A stretch of DNA of 64,000 nt from Gordonibacter sp034932485 (GTDB lineage: Bacteria > Actinomycetota > Coriobacteriia > Coriobacteriales > Eggerthellaceae): positions 1 through 64,000 of the forward strand of contig JAYFOQ010000016.1 of the NCBI GenBank assembly GCA_034932485.1. The letters are read 5' to 3'. The notes beneath the pieces were generated by a model. The model was not told where the DNA came from. It saw nothing but the letters and a program-made list of their open reading frames with translations, and made no database searches. Shown in pieces: positions 24,786 to 33,464 of the stretch. The position numbers were made by a program, and so were the translations under genes. How positions within the stretch are numbered: position 1 is the stretch's first letter; each line of letters begins with the position of its first letter.

Positions 24786-26966
24786 ATGCGTAGGGTTGCT
24801 ACCACACCCGTGCAAGGAAAAGTTGCCAAAGTGCCGGTGATTATGCAGATGGAAGCATTGGAGTGTGGTGCTGCTTGCTTGGCGATGATTTTGGCCTACT
24901 ATGGGAAGTGGCTTTCGCTTGAGCAGGTGCGTAAAGACTGCGGCGTCTCTCGTGATGGCTCCAACGCAAAAAACATTCTGCAAGCGGCCCGCTTTTACGG
25001 ATTGAACGCTAGGGGATACCGTTTCGAGCAAGTCGATACGCTTAAGACTCACGGTCAGTTTCCCTGCATGGTATTTTGGGACTTTAATCATTTCGTAATT
25101 GTTGATGGGTTTCGTAGAGACAAGGTTATCTTGAACGACCCGGCACGAGGGTTGGTTGCAGTTACCGTAAAAGAGTTCAATGAGGCATTCACCGGCGTGT
25201 GCCTTTTCTTCGAACCTTCCGAGTCTTTCGAACCAGGCGGGAAACCGGCTTCAGTATTGAGTTTTGCGCTCGACCGCCTGAGAGGGAGCCTTCCAGTTTT
25301 TATTCTCATCATTACGATGACGCTTATAGCCAGCATTATCTCCCTCGTTAATCCTGCGTTTTCCAGCGTGTTTCTCGATCGTATTCTCAGCCAAGGGCAA
25401 ACGGACTGGCTCTGGCCTTTTTTGCTGATTCTTCTGGGATTCAATATTGTGCAAATATCTGTTGGCTTGGCGCGCAGCCTATACATGCTCAAAGTGCAAG
25501 GTAAATTTGCTATTACCTCCAATAGTCGCTTCATGTGGCATATTTTGCGTCTACCCATGGATTTTTTCTCGCAGCGTATGGTGGGAGATGTGGCATCGCG
25601 CCGGGCTTCGAACGAGCAGGTGTCGAATTCACTTATTCAGACGTTTGCGCCGCTTTTTCTTGATCTGTTATCGCTGGTAGTGTATGCCGCTATTATGGTG
25701 CGCTATAGCGTACTGCTTTCGTGTGTGGGAATTGCTACGCTAATCGTGAACACGCTGGTTACACGATATATAAGCAATAGGCGTATAAATTTAGCGCGCG
25801 TCGCTACGCGTGATGGGGGAAAGCTGTCTGGTACGACGGTTGCTGCAGTGGATATGATTGAAACCATTAAAGCTTCGGGGGCGGAAAACGGGTTTTTTGA
25901 GAAGTGGGCGGGGTGTCAAGCAGCTGTTAATAGCACGCGAATAAAAACGTTGAAAATGAACCAGTTTCTCGGTAGTGTTCCCTCATTGCTTTCATCGCTA
26001 TGCAATATAACGGTTCTCATTTTGGGTGTCTGGTTGGTGGTTTTGGGACAATGGACCGAAGGTATGATACTTGCGTTCCAAGGTTACCTTGCAGGCTTTA
26101 TGGCGCCGGTGGATAAGATTATCTCGGCTGCTCGCAGCCTACAGGAAATGCGCACTGAAATGGAACGTATTCAAGATGTAATGGACTATCCAACAGACGT
26201 GCATTTTGAAGAGCAATTACTAGACGATAGGTCTGAGTTCATCAAACTGAGTGGACGAATTGAACTCAAGCACGTGACGTTTGGATATGCGAAACTGGCT
26301 CCTCCCCTTATCGAAGACTTTAACCTTTGTGTTGAGCCAGGTGCCAAAGTGGCGATAGTGGGGCTTTCGGGGTGTGGCAAATCTACCATTTCTAAACTTA
26401 TTAGTGGGTTGTACGACCCATGGGAGGGTGAGATCCTTTTTGATGGATGCGCACGCCAAGAGATTGCGCGTGAGGTGTTTACGAGTAGCCTTGCTGTGGT
26501 CGATCAGGATGTCATCTTATTCGAGGATACCATTGCAAACAACATTTGCATGTGGGATACCTCCATCGAGGACTTCGCTATGGTTTTGGCTGCACGCGAT
26601 GCAGATATCCACGATGTTATTGTGTCGCGCAAGGAAGGGTATAGTCATAAGGTTCTTAAAGGAGGCTCTGATTTTTCTGGTGGTCAAAGGCAGCGTTTGG
26701 AAATAGCACGCGTATTGGCGCAAGATCCGACGGTGATAATTATGGACGAGGCGACAAGTGCTCTCGATGCCAAAACGGAGCAGAAGGTGATTCGCTCTAT
26801 TCGGGACAGAGGCATTACCACCATTGTTATAGCTCATCGACTTTCAACTGTTCGCAATGCCGACGAGATTATTGTTCTCGATCACGGCTCGATAGTTGAG
26901 CGGGGTACTCACGAGGAGCTGTTTGCTCAAGATGGAATATACACCCAGCTTGTAGCGAGCGAATAG
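24786..26966 (+). CDS. C39 peptidase/ABC exporter of NHLM bacteriocin type (first copy, active)
   Basis: A 726-aa bacteriocin-type exporter that cleaves double-glycine leaders and exports the peptide. The cytoplasmic C39 peptidase (1-~145) has an intact triad: Cys27 in ALECGAACLAM, His102 in DFNHFVIVDGF and Asp118 in LNDPARG, with oxyanion Gln21. Six membrane spans occupy ~160-440. The ATPase has GLSGCGKST, FSGGQRQRLEIARVLAQDP and VIIMDEATSALD. The layout matches the peptidase-containing NHLM-system transporter family (TIGR03796-like). It is followed by a peptidase-free ABC transporter, the usual NHLM partner. The most likely substrate is the GG-leader peptide at the end of the locus. Confidence 0.9.
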   Translation: MRRVATTPVQGKVAKVPVIMQMEALECGAACLAMILAYYGKWLSLEQVRKDCGVSRDGSNAKNILQAARFYGLNARGYRFEQVDTLKTHGQFPCMVFWDFNHFVIVDGFRRDKVILNDPARGLVAVTVKEFNEAFTGVCLFFEPSESFEPGGKPASVLSFALDRLRGSLPVFILIITMTLIASIISLVNPAFSSVFLDRILSQGQTDWLWPFLLILLGFNIVQISVGLARSLYMLKVQGKFAITSNSRFMWHILRLPMDFFSQRMVGDVASRRASNEQVSNSLIQTFAPLFLDLLSLVVYAAIMVRYSVLLSCVGIATLIVNTLVTRYISNRRINLARVATRDGGKLSGTTVAAVDMIETIKASGAENGFFEKWAGCQAAVNSTRIKTLKMNQFLGSVPSLLSSLCNITVLILGVWLVVLGQWTEGMILAFQGYLAGFMAPVDKIISAARSLQEMRTEMERIQDVMDYPTDVHFEEQLLDDRSEFIKLSGRIELKHVTFGYAKLAPPLIEDFNLCVEPGAKVAIVGLSGCGKSTISKLISGLYDPWEGEILFDGCARQEIAREVFTSSLAVVDQDVILFEDTIANNICMWDTSIEDFAMVLAARDADIHDVIVSRKEGYSHKVLKGGSDFSGGQRQRLEIARVLAQDPTVIIMDEATSALDAKTEQKVIRSIRDRGITTIVIAHRLSTVRNADEIIVLDHGSIVERGTHEELFAQDGIYTQLVASE

Positions 26967-26983
26967 CGAGGGTGGGGATATCA

Positions 26984-29164
26984 ATGGGCTGGTTTGACGA
27001 ACAGATAAAGCAACGAATCAAAAGCGATGACGAGCGATTCGAGATGGCGTTTGCACGCATGGCTGAAGTGGTAACGGGAGCGTCCGATTTTGATCGTGCA
27101 TTAGACGGCGAGCGGGATCATTCCGCTATCGAACGTATCATGCGCTACTACAGGGTGAAAAAAACCGACCTGCCCTCTGACCTTGTCGGTTTAGAGGAGA
27201 TGCTCGAGTATTGGTTTTGCCCTGCCGGTATTATGCGACGACGCGTTTGTCTGAGTGAGGGATGGTATCGAGAAGCGATCGGTCCTCTTCTGGTTATTGA
27301 CGATTCCGGCAATCTTGTGGCCGTTATGCCGCGTTCCACTATGGGCTATACCTATTGGGATTCTGCGACCAAAAAAAAGAAGCGCGTTACCGAGGCTGTT
27401 GCGCGCGGACTCGGTGAGACCGCCATTTGCTTTTACCGACCGTTACCTCAAAGGAAGCTTTCCGTATCCGATTTAACAAAGTATATCTTTTCAACGTTGA
27501 GCGTGGGCGACGTTGCTCTTGTGGGTTTTGCAACGCTCATTACCACACTTGTTGGTCTTCTGGGCCCCTACATTAACAAGCTATTGTTTGGGGTAGTAAT
27601 TCCTTCCGGAACAGTACAGCTGCTCGGTCCTATTGCAGTGCTGTTCGTTGGTGCGACTGTATCGACTCTGCTTATCCGTATGTTCACTTCGCTTATAAAC
27701 AGTAGGTTGACCGTGAAAATGAGCATTGCCGTTGAGGCTGCGTCGATGATGCGCGTGTTGTCTCTTCCGGTAAGTTTTTTCAAAACGCATAGTTCGGGTG
27801 AACTGGTGTCACGCATGTCGGCAATCGGTGCATCATGTACGGCTTTGAGCAACGCGATTTTTTCGACGGGCTTTACCTCGCTGTTTTCGCTTATCTACTT
27901 AGGGCAGATTTTTGTCTATGCACCGCCTTTGGTAATTCCCGCATTGGGGATTGTCTGTGTGACGGTGGGTTTTTCTTTTGCTTCGGTACTTGCTCAAATA
28001 AAGAATACCAAGATGCGTATGGAGGTAGGGTCTCGAGAAAGTGGAATGGTGTTTTCGATGTTGTCGGGCGTGCAGAAGATAAAGCTGACGGGGAGTGAGA
28101 AACGAGTGTTTGCTAACTGGGCTTCCTTGTATGCAGAAGAGGCTACCTACACGTTTCGTCCGCCTTGGTTCTTACGGGTAAATACCGCCCTTATGACATC
28201 TATTGGCTTAGCAGGTACGCTTGTTTTATATGCGGTGGCAGGTTCATCGGGCATTTCGGTAGCTGATTACATGGCATTCAGCGCGTCTTACGGTATGGTT
28301 TTGGGTGCTTTTATGTCGTTGTCATCTATTTTCTCGACGATTGCTGCCATTCAGCCGTCGCTTGAATTAGCGAAGCCATTGTTGCAGGCAGTTCCCGAAG
28401 TTACTGAAAGCAAAAAAGCAGTTACGAGATTAAGGGGCGGCATAGAGCTCAATGGTGTTGACTTCCGTTATAACGAAGATACTCCGTTTATATTCGAAGA
28501 TTTCTCCCTCAAGATTTATAGCGGGCAATACGTGGCTATCGTGGGGAAGACAGGGTGCGGAAAATCAACGCTCATCCGTCTGCTTCTGGGATTTGAGAAG
28601 ACAACGCGGGGGGCTATCTACTACGACGGTGTCGACATCAATAGTCTTGATCTAAAGTCTCTGCGACGCAATATTGGTACCGTCATGCAGGATGGTCGGC
28701 TTTTTAATGGCGATGTGTTCTCGAACATCGTTATTTGTGCGCCCGAGGCAACGCTGGAAGACGCCTGGGAAGCAGCAGCAATTGCCGGCATAGCTGAAGA
28801 TATTCGAAACATGCCTATGGGCATGCACACCGTTGTCTCGGAAGGTGGTGGTGGCATGTCGGGTGGACAGCGACAGCGTTTGATGATAGCGCGTGCGGTT
28901 GCTTCGCGTCCTCGTATTCTTATTTTTGACGAAGCTACAAGCGCGTTGGATAACGTTACTCAGCGCCAGGTGTCGGAGGCGCTGGTTGATTTGAAGTGCA
29001 CGCGCATTGTGGTAGCTCATCGTCTGTCAACTATCCGACATTGCGGTCGCATAATTGTTCTTGATGAAGGACACATCGCTGAAGACGGTACGTTCGAAGA
29101 ATTGATGGAACGGCGTGGATTTTTTTATGAGTTGGCTAAACACCAGATTGCTGAGACACGCTGA
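26984..29164 (+). CDS. NHLM-type ABC exporter without peptidase (first copy)
   Basis: A 726-aa ABC half-transporter that partners the C39 exporter, TIGR03797-like. It starts with MGWFDEQI. About 165 cytoplasmic residues of a domain specific to this family precede ~6 membrane spans and an ATPase domain with GKTGCGKST, MSGGQRQRLMIARAVASRP and ILIFDEATSALD. ATG 26984 is chosen by comparison with the paralogue at 33465, whose first 25 bases are identical; a GTG four codons earlier is also possible. It probably forms a heteromeric exporter with the preceding gene. No substrate-processing motif is seen in the N-terminal domain. Confidence 0.88.
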   Translation: MGWFDEQIKQRIKSDDERFEMAFARMAEVVTGASDFDRALDGERDHSAIERIMRYYRVKKTDLPSDLVGLEEMLEYWFCPAGIMRRRVCLSEGWYREAIGPLLVIDDSGNLVAVMPRSTMGYTYWDSATKKKKRVTEAVARGLGETAICFYRPLPQRKLSVSDLTKYIFSTLSVGDVALVGFATLITTLVGLLGPYINKLLFGVVIPSGTVQLLGPIAVLFVGATVSTLLIRMFTSLINSRLTVKMSIAVEAASMMRVLSLPVSFFKTHSSGELVSRMSAIGASCTALSNAIFSTGFTSLFSLIYLGQIFVYAPPLVIPALGIVCVTVGFSFASVLAQIKNTKMRMEVGSRESGMVFSMLSGVQKIKLTGSEKRVFANWASLYAEEATYTFRPPWFLRVNTALMTSIGLAGTLVLYAVAGSSGISVADYMAFSASYGMVLGAFMSLSSIFSTIAAIQPSLELAKPLLQAVPEVTESKKAVTRLRGGIELNGVDFRYNEDTPFIFEDFSLKIYSGQYVAIVGKTGCGKSTLIRLLLGFEKTTRGAIYYDGVDINSLDLKSLRRNIGTVMQDGRLFNGDVFSNIVICAPEATLEDAWEAAAIAGIAEDIRNMPMGMHTVVSEGGGGMSGGQRQRLMIARAVASRPRILIFDEATSALDNVTQRQVSEALVDLKCTRIVVAHRLSTIRHCGRIIVLDEGHIAEDGTFEELMERRGFFYELAKHQIAETR

Positions 29165-29262
29165 CAACGTGATAAAGCAAGCCTAAAAGATGGGTGAGAT
29201 AAGCGGTAGCGCCGGTAATCTGCGGTGTGCTGAGGCGAGGGATAGACGGAAAGGGCGCCGAT

Positions 29263-29745
29263 GTGAACGAGACGTTGTTTCGCAGAGAAAGCATAGATCG
29301 AGCAAAAAGCTCCGAACGAACCGATGCGTACCTTAAGGTGAGCAATCCGAGTCTCTGGTTGTTGGTTGCTGCTGTCGTTATCCTGCTCGCATCTTTCGCA
29401 GCTTGGGCGTTTGGTGGTCAGATTCCTATACGCTATCAGGCAGTTGGCGTGGTTGATAACGAAAGTATTACGGTGTTTCTGCCGGCCGAAGGCGCGCCCG
29501 ATATAACCACCTCAATGGAGGTGCTTCTTGCGGGACGGACCCACCGTATAGTTTATGTTTCGGACGACGTGGTGTCTGCAGAGGAGATTCAGAGCCGTTA
29601 TGACGAGCGCGAATACTATCAGCTTAAACCTGCTTCACAAAACATCGTATTCATTGCCGACGCAAAGGGTATTGCGGATGGGGTGATATCTGTTTCGGTT
29701 GTTGTTGGTAAACGATGCCCCTTCGATTACCTCTTTGAACAGTAG
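29263..29745 (+). CDS. short HlyD-like membrane adaptor (second copy)
   Basis: A 160-aa paralogue of the adaptor at 24306. A ~30-residue polar N-terminus is followed by a single membrane span at ~31-50 (LWLLVAAVVILLASFAAWAF) and a ~110-residue extracytoplasmic domain ending in CPFDYLFEQ. The GTG at 29263 follows GGAAAGGGCGCC; an in-frame start 36 bases upstream lacks a ribosome site. It begins the second transporter set, but the phosphatase gene separates it from its ABC genes. It is far smaller than standard HlyD proteins, so membrane-fusion function is inferred only from position and shape. Confidence 0.55.
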   Translation: MNETLFRRESIDRAKSSERTDAYLKVSNPSLWLLVAAVVILLASFAAWAFGGQIPIRYQAVGVVDNESITVFLPAEGAPDITTSMEVLLAGRTHRIVYVSDDVVSAEEIQSRYDEREYYQLKPASQNIVFIADAKGIADGVISVSVVVGKRCPFDYLFEQ

Positions 29746-29769
29746 GTTTAGGAAGGATTAGATCTATCC

Positions 29770-31278
29770 ATGAAGACCATGAAGCTTAGGGTAATTTTCG
29801 GTGTGACGATTGCAGCGCTGATGACGGTGATGGGGTTCGCGTCATTTTACGTTGCGCGCAGTGTTGTGTCTCATGTTATGACCGAAAACATGCGCGGCAT
29901 GGTAAAAGGTGAGCTGGAGTATCTTGCGTTATTTGAGCAACAGGGCAGAGGCGACGGGCAAGAGGTAGACGGCCTACAAAACGTGCAGCTTTTACTAAAA
30001 AATTATACCGTTGGCAACGATGAGAATAGTTTTGTGGCTTTCGTTGAAAAGGGAAAGGTTGTTGCCGCTACCGATTCGCAAGCGCAGGGAATGTCGTTTC
30101 AAGATGCTTACGGGATAGATGTCGACATTGCTACGGTGGCCCAAAACGGACACAGCGTTCAGGCAACGGCCACCTCAGGTATTGACTACGCACTGTATGT
30201 GCGAAGTACCGACGGTATTGATATCGTTGTTGGTCTATCGATGGATTATGTGCTTAATGCTGTTCCAGCGCTTCGTGCAGTGCTCATGGTGTCGTACGCG
30301 GTTATTTTCATCATTCTTTTCGTTGCTCTTGCCATCCTCCTGGATAGAAAAGTGGTAAGGGCAATTCATCTCACCAATGTATCGCTGGAAAAAATTACTG
30401 CGGGGAATCTTGAAGAAGAGGTGAGGGTTGATTCGAGTGTCGAGTTCTCGGTGCTCTCTGAAGGAATCAATCAGACGGTTAGCTCTCTTAAAGAAGCGGT
30501 AAGACGTGCGGAAGCTGCGGCATGGATGGAAAGGGAACTTTCCATTGCGAGCGATATCCAGCTTGCGGCCATGCCTCCAGACATGAGTTCCGTCTTACAG
30601 AGAAACAATAACTTCACGCTTTATGCAGACATTAAGGCCGCAAAAGAAGTTGGCGGTGATTTTTACGATTATTTCCTCATCGGGGAACAATACCTCGGAT
30701 TTGTAGTTGCCGACGTATCGGGCAAAGGAATTCCTGCGGCTATGTTCATGATGACCGCTAAAACGCATATCAAGCTGTATATGGAGCAGGGAGGCGATTT
30801 GTCTGAGGCTTTCGATTCCATCAATGAGAAGCTCTGCGAGCACAACGATGTTGAGATGTTCGTGACGGTGTTTGCGGGGATAGTGAATTTAAAAACAAGG
30901 GAATTGCATTATATCAATGCGGGTCATAATCCTACCGCACTTTTGCGTGACGGTGCGATTGAATGGCTTCGCGCGCGGTCGGGTCCGTTGGTTGGCATGA
31001 TTGAAAGCGCAAACTACCATGAACAGAAAATGTCTCTCACGCCGGGTGATCTTTTGTTCATGTACACCGACGGTGTGACGGAGGCTTCAAATATCAATCG
31101 GGAGAGATACGGCACTAGTCGCTTGGCGGGGGTGCTTAAACAAACCGAAGGACAATCGGTGCAAGAGGTTGCGGCAAGCGTGTACGACGAAGTGGTTGCA
31201 TTCGAAAACGGGGCTCCTCGGGAGGACGATATAACCATGTTGTTGCTGCAATGGGGAAGGAGCGAGCATGAGAGATAG
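29770..31278 (+). CDS. RsbU-type sensor PP2C (SpoIIE) serine phosphatase
   Basis: A 502-aa membrane sensor phosphatase. TM1 lies at ~8-30, an extracytoplasmic sensor of ~140 residues (single-Cache-like: FVAFVEKGKVVAATD, LYVRSTDGIDIVVGLS) follows, then TM2 at ~172-195, a HAMP linker (~196-250), a short coiled coil and a SpoIIE/PP2C domain. Metal-binding and catalytic motifs are intact: AKEVGGDFYD, VADVSGKGIPAAM, MYTDGVTEA and REDDITML. Such enzymes dephosphorylate a STAS anti-anti-sigma factor; one is encoded 4.4 kb downstream in the same locus. It overlaps the following exporter gene by 11 bases, which ties the signal input to the export genes. Confidence 0.9.
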   Translation: MKTMKLRVIFGVTIAALMTVMGFASFYVARSVVSHVMTENMRGMVKGELEYLALFEQQGRGDGQEVDGLQNVQLLLKNYTVGNDENSFVAFVEKGKVVAATDSQAQGMSFQDAYGIDVDIATVAQNGHSVQATATSGIDYALYVRSTDGIDIVVGLSMDYVLNAVPALRAVLMVSYAVIFIILFVALAILLDRKVVRAIHLTNVSLEKITAGNLEEEVRVDSSVEFSVLSEGINQTVSSLKEAVRRAEAAAWMERELSIASDIQLAAMPPDMSSVLQRNNNFTLYADIKAAKEVGGDFYDYFLIGEQYLGFVVADVSGKGIPAAMFMMTAKTHIKLYMEQGGDLSEAFDSINEKLCEHNDVEMFVTVFAGIVNLKTRELHYINAGHNPTALLRDGAIEWLRARSGPLVGMIESANYHEQKMSLTPGDLLFMYTDGVTEASNINRERYGTSRLAGVLKQTEGQSVQEVAASVYDEVVAFENGAPREDDITMLLLQWGRSEHER

Positions 31279-33454
31279 ACATTTGAACAGGGTAAGGCAC
31301 CCGGTGTCTTCTGGCGTAGCTCGTGTGCCTATCGTCATGCAGCTGGATAGACTTGAAGCAGCTGCGGCAGCCTTGGATATGGTACTGGCATATTGCGGTA
31401 AGTGGTTGCCGCTTGAACAGGTTCGCAAGGATTGTGGCATTGGTCGAGATGGCGTGCGTCTGAGTAAGGTAATCCAGGCTGCCGAGAACTACGGCCTTTC
31501 TGCGGAAGAGCAAAAGCTTGATGCTCCTGCGTTGCGAGATTGCGCGACGTATCCTTGTCTTGTTTCTTGGGAGCAAGCAGAGTATGCCGTTATTTGTGGT
31601 TTTCGGGGCAAGAATGCAGTTGTAAATCATCCTGGTTCGGGAAGGTTATTGGTTGATCCCGATGAATTTGAGTGTAGCTACGGAGGGACGTGTGTAACCT
31701 TTGGTGTAACTGATGCGTTCGTGCCCGATGGTAAGCGTTCGTCTATGCTGAAGTTCGCTCAGTCGCGTTTGAAGCGTAACGGTTCGGTATTTGCCGTAAT
31801 CGTATTACTCACACTTATTTTGACGGTTGTTTCCCTTGTTAATCCGGCTTTTGCGCGAGTGTTTGTCGATCGCATTCTGGGAGAACAGGGCGACTGGCTT
31901 GGTCCGTTTTTGGTGCTGTTCGGATTGTTTGGCGTATTGCAGTTAATAGTTAAGCTTGTGCGTAGTACTTATCTTATTAAGATGGAAGGCAAATTTGCTA
32001 TAACGTCGAACTCGCGTTTTATGTGGCATGTGCTGCGACTCCCTGTCGACTTCTTTGCTACGCGGCAGACGGGAGATATTATCGAGCGCGCGAAAGCCAA
32101 CCAAAATCTTTCAAATGTGGTTATGACAACGCTTGCGCCCATGGTGCTTGAGGCTATTACGTTCCTGCTCTATCTTTTCGTGGTACTGCAGTACAGCGTG
32201 TTCTTAAGTGTGCTGGGGCTGGGAGCGCTTTGTCTGAATATGCTTATATCTCAGTTGGTTACCCGCAGAGACGTCAACATAGCCCGTGTTGTCGCGCGTG
32301 ATAAAGCGAAGTATGCAAGTACGTCAGTTTCTGGTATTGAGATGATAGAAACTATCAAAGCTTCTGGAGCCGAAAGTGGGTTCTTTCAGCGCTGGGCTGG
32401 CTTTCAGTCGGCCATGAATACCGGTTATATTAAACGAACGCGTCTTGTTAATACGTGGGGCATGATTCCGGAGTTTGTATCATCGCTTGCAAATATTGCC
32501 ATCCTTTTGTTGGGTGTTAGTTTGGTTATGCTTGGTCAGTGGAGTGTAGGTATGATTCTAGCCTTCCAGGGATATATGGCGGGCCTCGTTGCTCCCGCAA
32601 AGCGCATGATTGATGCTCGGGCGACTATTCAGGGGCTACGCTCCGATGTGGAGCGTATCGAAGATGTTATGGGTTGTGATCCCGATGTTGAATTTGGAGA
32701 CGATGCTGAGCTGCTGAGTACTTCTCTCGACAAGCTACAGGGACGCATTGAGATGCGCAACGTGACGTTCGGTTACTCGAAGCAAGCACCGCCCCTGATT
32801 GAGAATTTTTCTCTTGTGGTTAATCCTGGTGACAAGATTGCTTTCGTCGGGTTTTCCGGTTGCGGAAAATCTACCATTGCCAAGATGGTGAGTGGCCTAT
32901 ATTCCCCCTGGTCGGGTGAAATTCTCTATGACGGCAAGGCGCGCGAAGAAATACCGCGTGAGGTTTTTACTGCGAGTCTCGCGGTTGTTGATCAGGATGT
33001 CGTGCTGTTTGACGGAACCATCGCCAGCAATATTAAGATGTGGGATAAGTCTATCGAAGATTTTGCCATGATTTGTGCTGCGCGAGATGCGGGTATGCAT
33101 GAAACGATCATGCAGCGCAAAGATGGTTATAACCATGTTCTGGTTAATGGCGGCGTGGATTTATCTGGTGGTCAACGCCAGCGGATCGAGATAGCTCGCG
33201 TGCTTGCTCAAGATCCATCCATCGTGGTGATGGATGAGGCGACGAGTGCGCTCGATGCAAAAACGGAAGCCGAAGTGGTTGGGGCCATTGCGCGACGAGG
33301 GGTTACCTCTTTGGTGATAGCTCACCGTTTATCAACTATTCGTGATGCTGATGAGATCATTGTCTTGGATAAGGGACGCGTGGTAGAGAGAGGTACGCAC
33401 GAGGAATTGTTCGTACGAGGCGGCCTATACGCCAAGCTGGTCAGTACTGAGTAG
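31268..33454 (+). CDS. C39-like ABC exporter with degenerate peptidase domain (second copy)
   Basis: A 728-aa paralogue of the gene at 24786. The peptidase-like domain aligns over its full length, but all three catalytic residues are gone: Cys to Ala31 (RLEAAAAALDM), His to Glu105 (WEQAEYAVICGF) and Asp to His121 (VNHPGSG). Only the fold and the oxyanion-type Gln25 remain. The membrane and ATPase parts are normal (GFSGCGKST, LSGGQRQRIEIARVLAQDP, IVVMDEATSALD). The domain therefore resembles the non-cleaving C39-like domains of haemolysin-type exporters that only bind substrate. Start ATG 31268 has GAAGGAGCGAGC and overlaps the phosphatase gene. It may export a leaderless or already cleaved peptide, or regulate the active copy. 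Confidence 0.9.
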   Translation: MRDRHLNRVRHPVSSGVARVPIVMQLDRLEAAAAALDMVLAYCGKWLPLEQVRKDCGIGRDGVRLSKVIQAAENYGLSAEEQKLDAPALRDCATYPCLVSWEQAEYAVICGFRGKNAVVNHPGSGRLLVDPDEFECSYGGTCVTFGVTDAFVPDGKRSSMLKFAQSRLKRNGSVFAVIVLLTLILTVVSLVNPAFARVFVDRILGEQGDWLGPFLVLFGLFGVLQLIVKLVRSTYLIKMEGKFAITSNSRFMWHVLRLPVDFFATRQTGDIIERAKANQNLSNVVMTTLAPMVLEAITFLLYLFVVLQYSVFLSVLGLGALCLNMLISQLVTRRDVNIARVVARDKAKYASTSVSGIEMIETIKASGAESGFFQRWAGFQSAMNTGYIKRTRLVNTWGMIPEFVSSLANIAILLLGVSLVMLGQWSVGMILAFQGYMAGLVAPAKRMIDARATIQGLRSDVERIEDVMGCDPDVEFGDDAELLSTSLDKLQGRIEMRNVTFGYSKQAPPLIENFSLVVNPGDKIAFVGFSGCGKSTIAKMVSGLYSPWSGEILYDGKAREEIPREVFTASLAVVDQDVVLFDGTIASNIKMWDKSIEDFAMICAARDAGMHETIMQRKDGYNHVLVNGGVDLSGGQRQRIEIARVLAQDPSIVVMDEATSALDAKTEAEVVGAIARRGVTSLVIAHRLSTIRDADEIIVLDKGRVVERGTHEELFVRGGLYAKLVSTE

Positions 33455-33464
33455 AGGAGACGAG

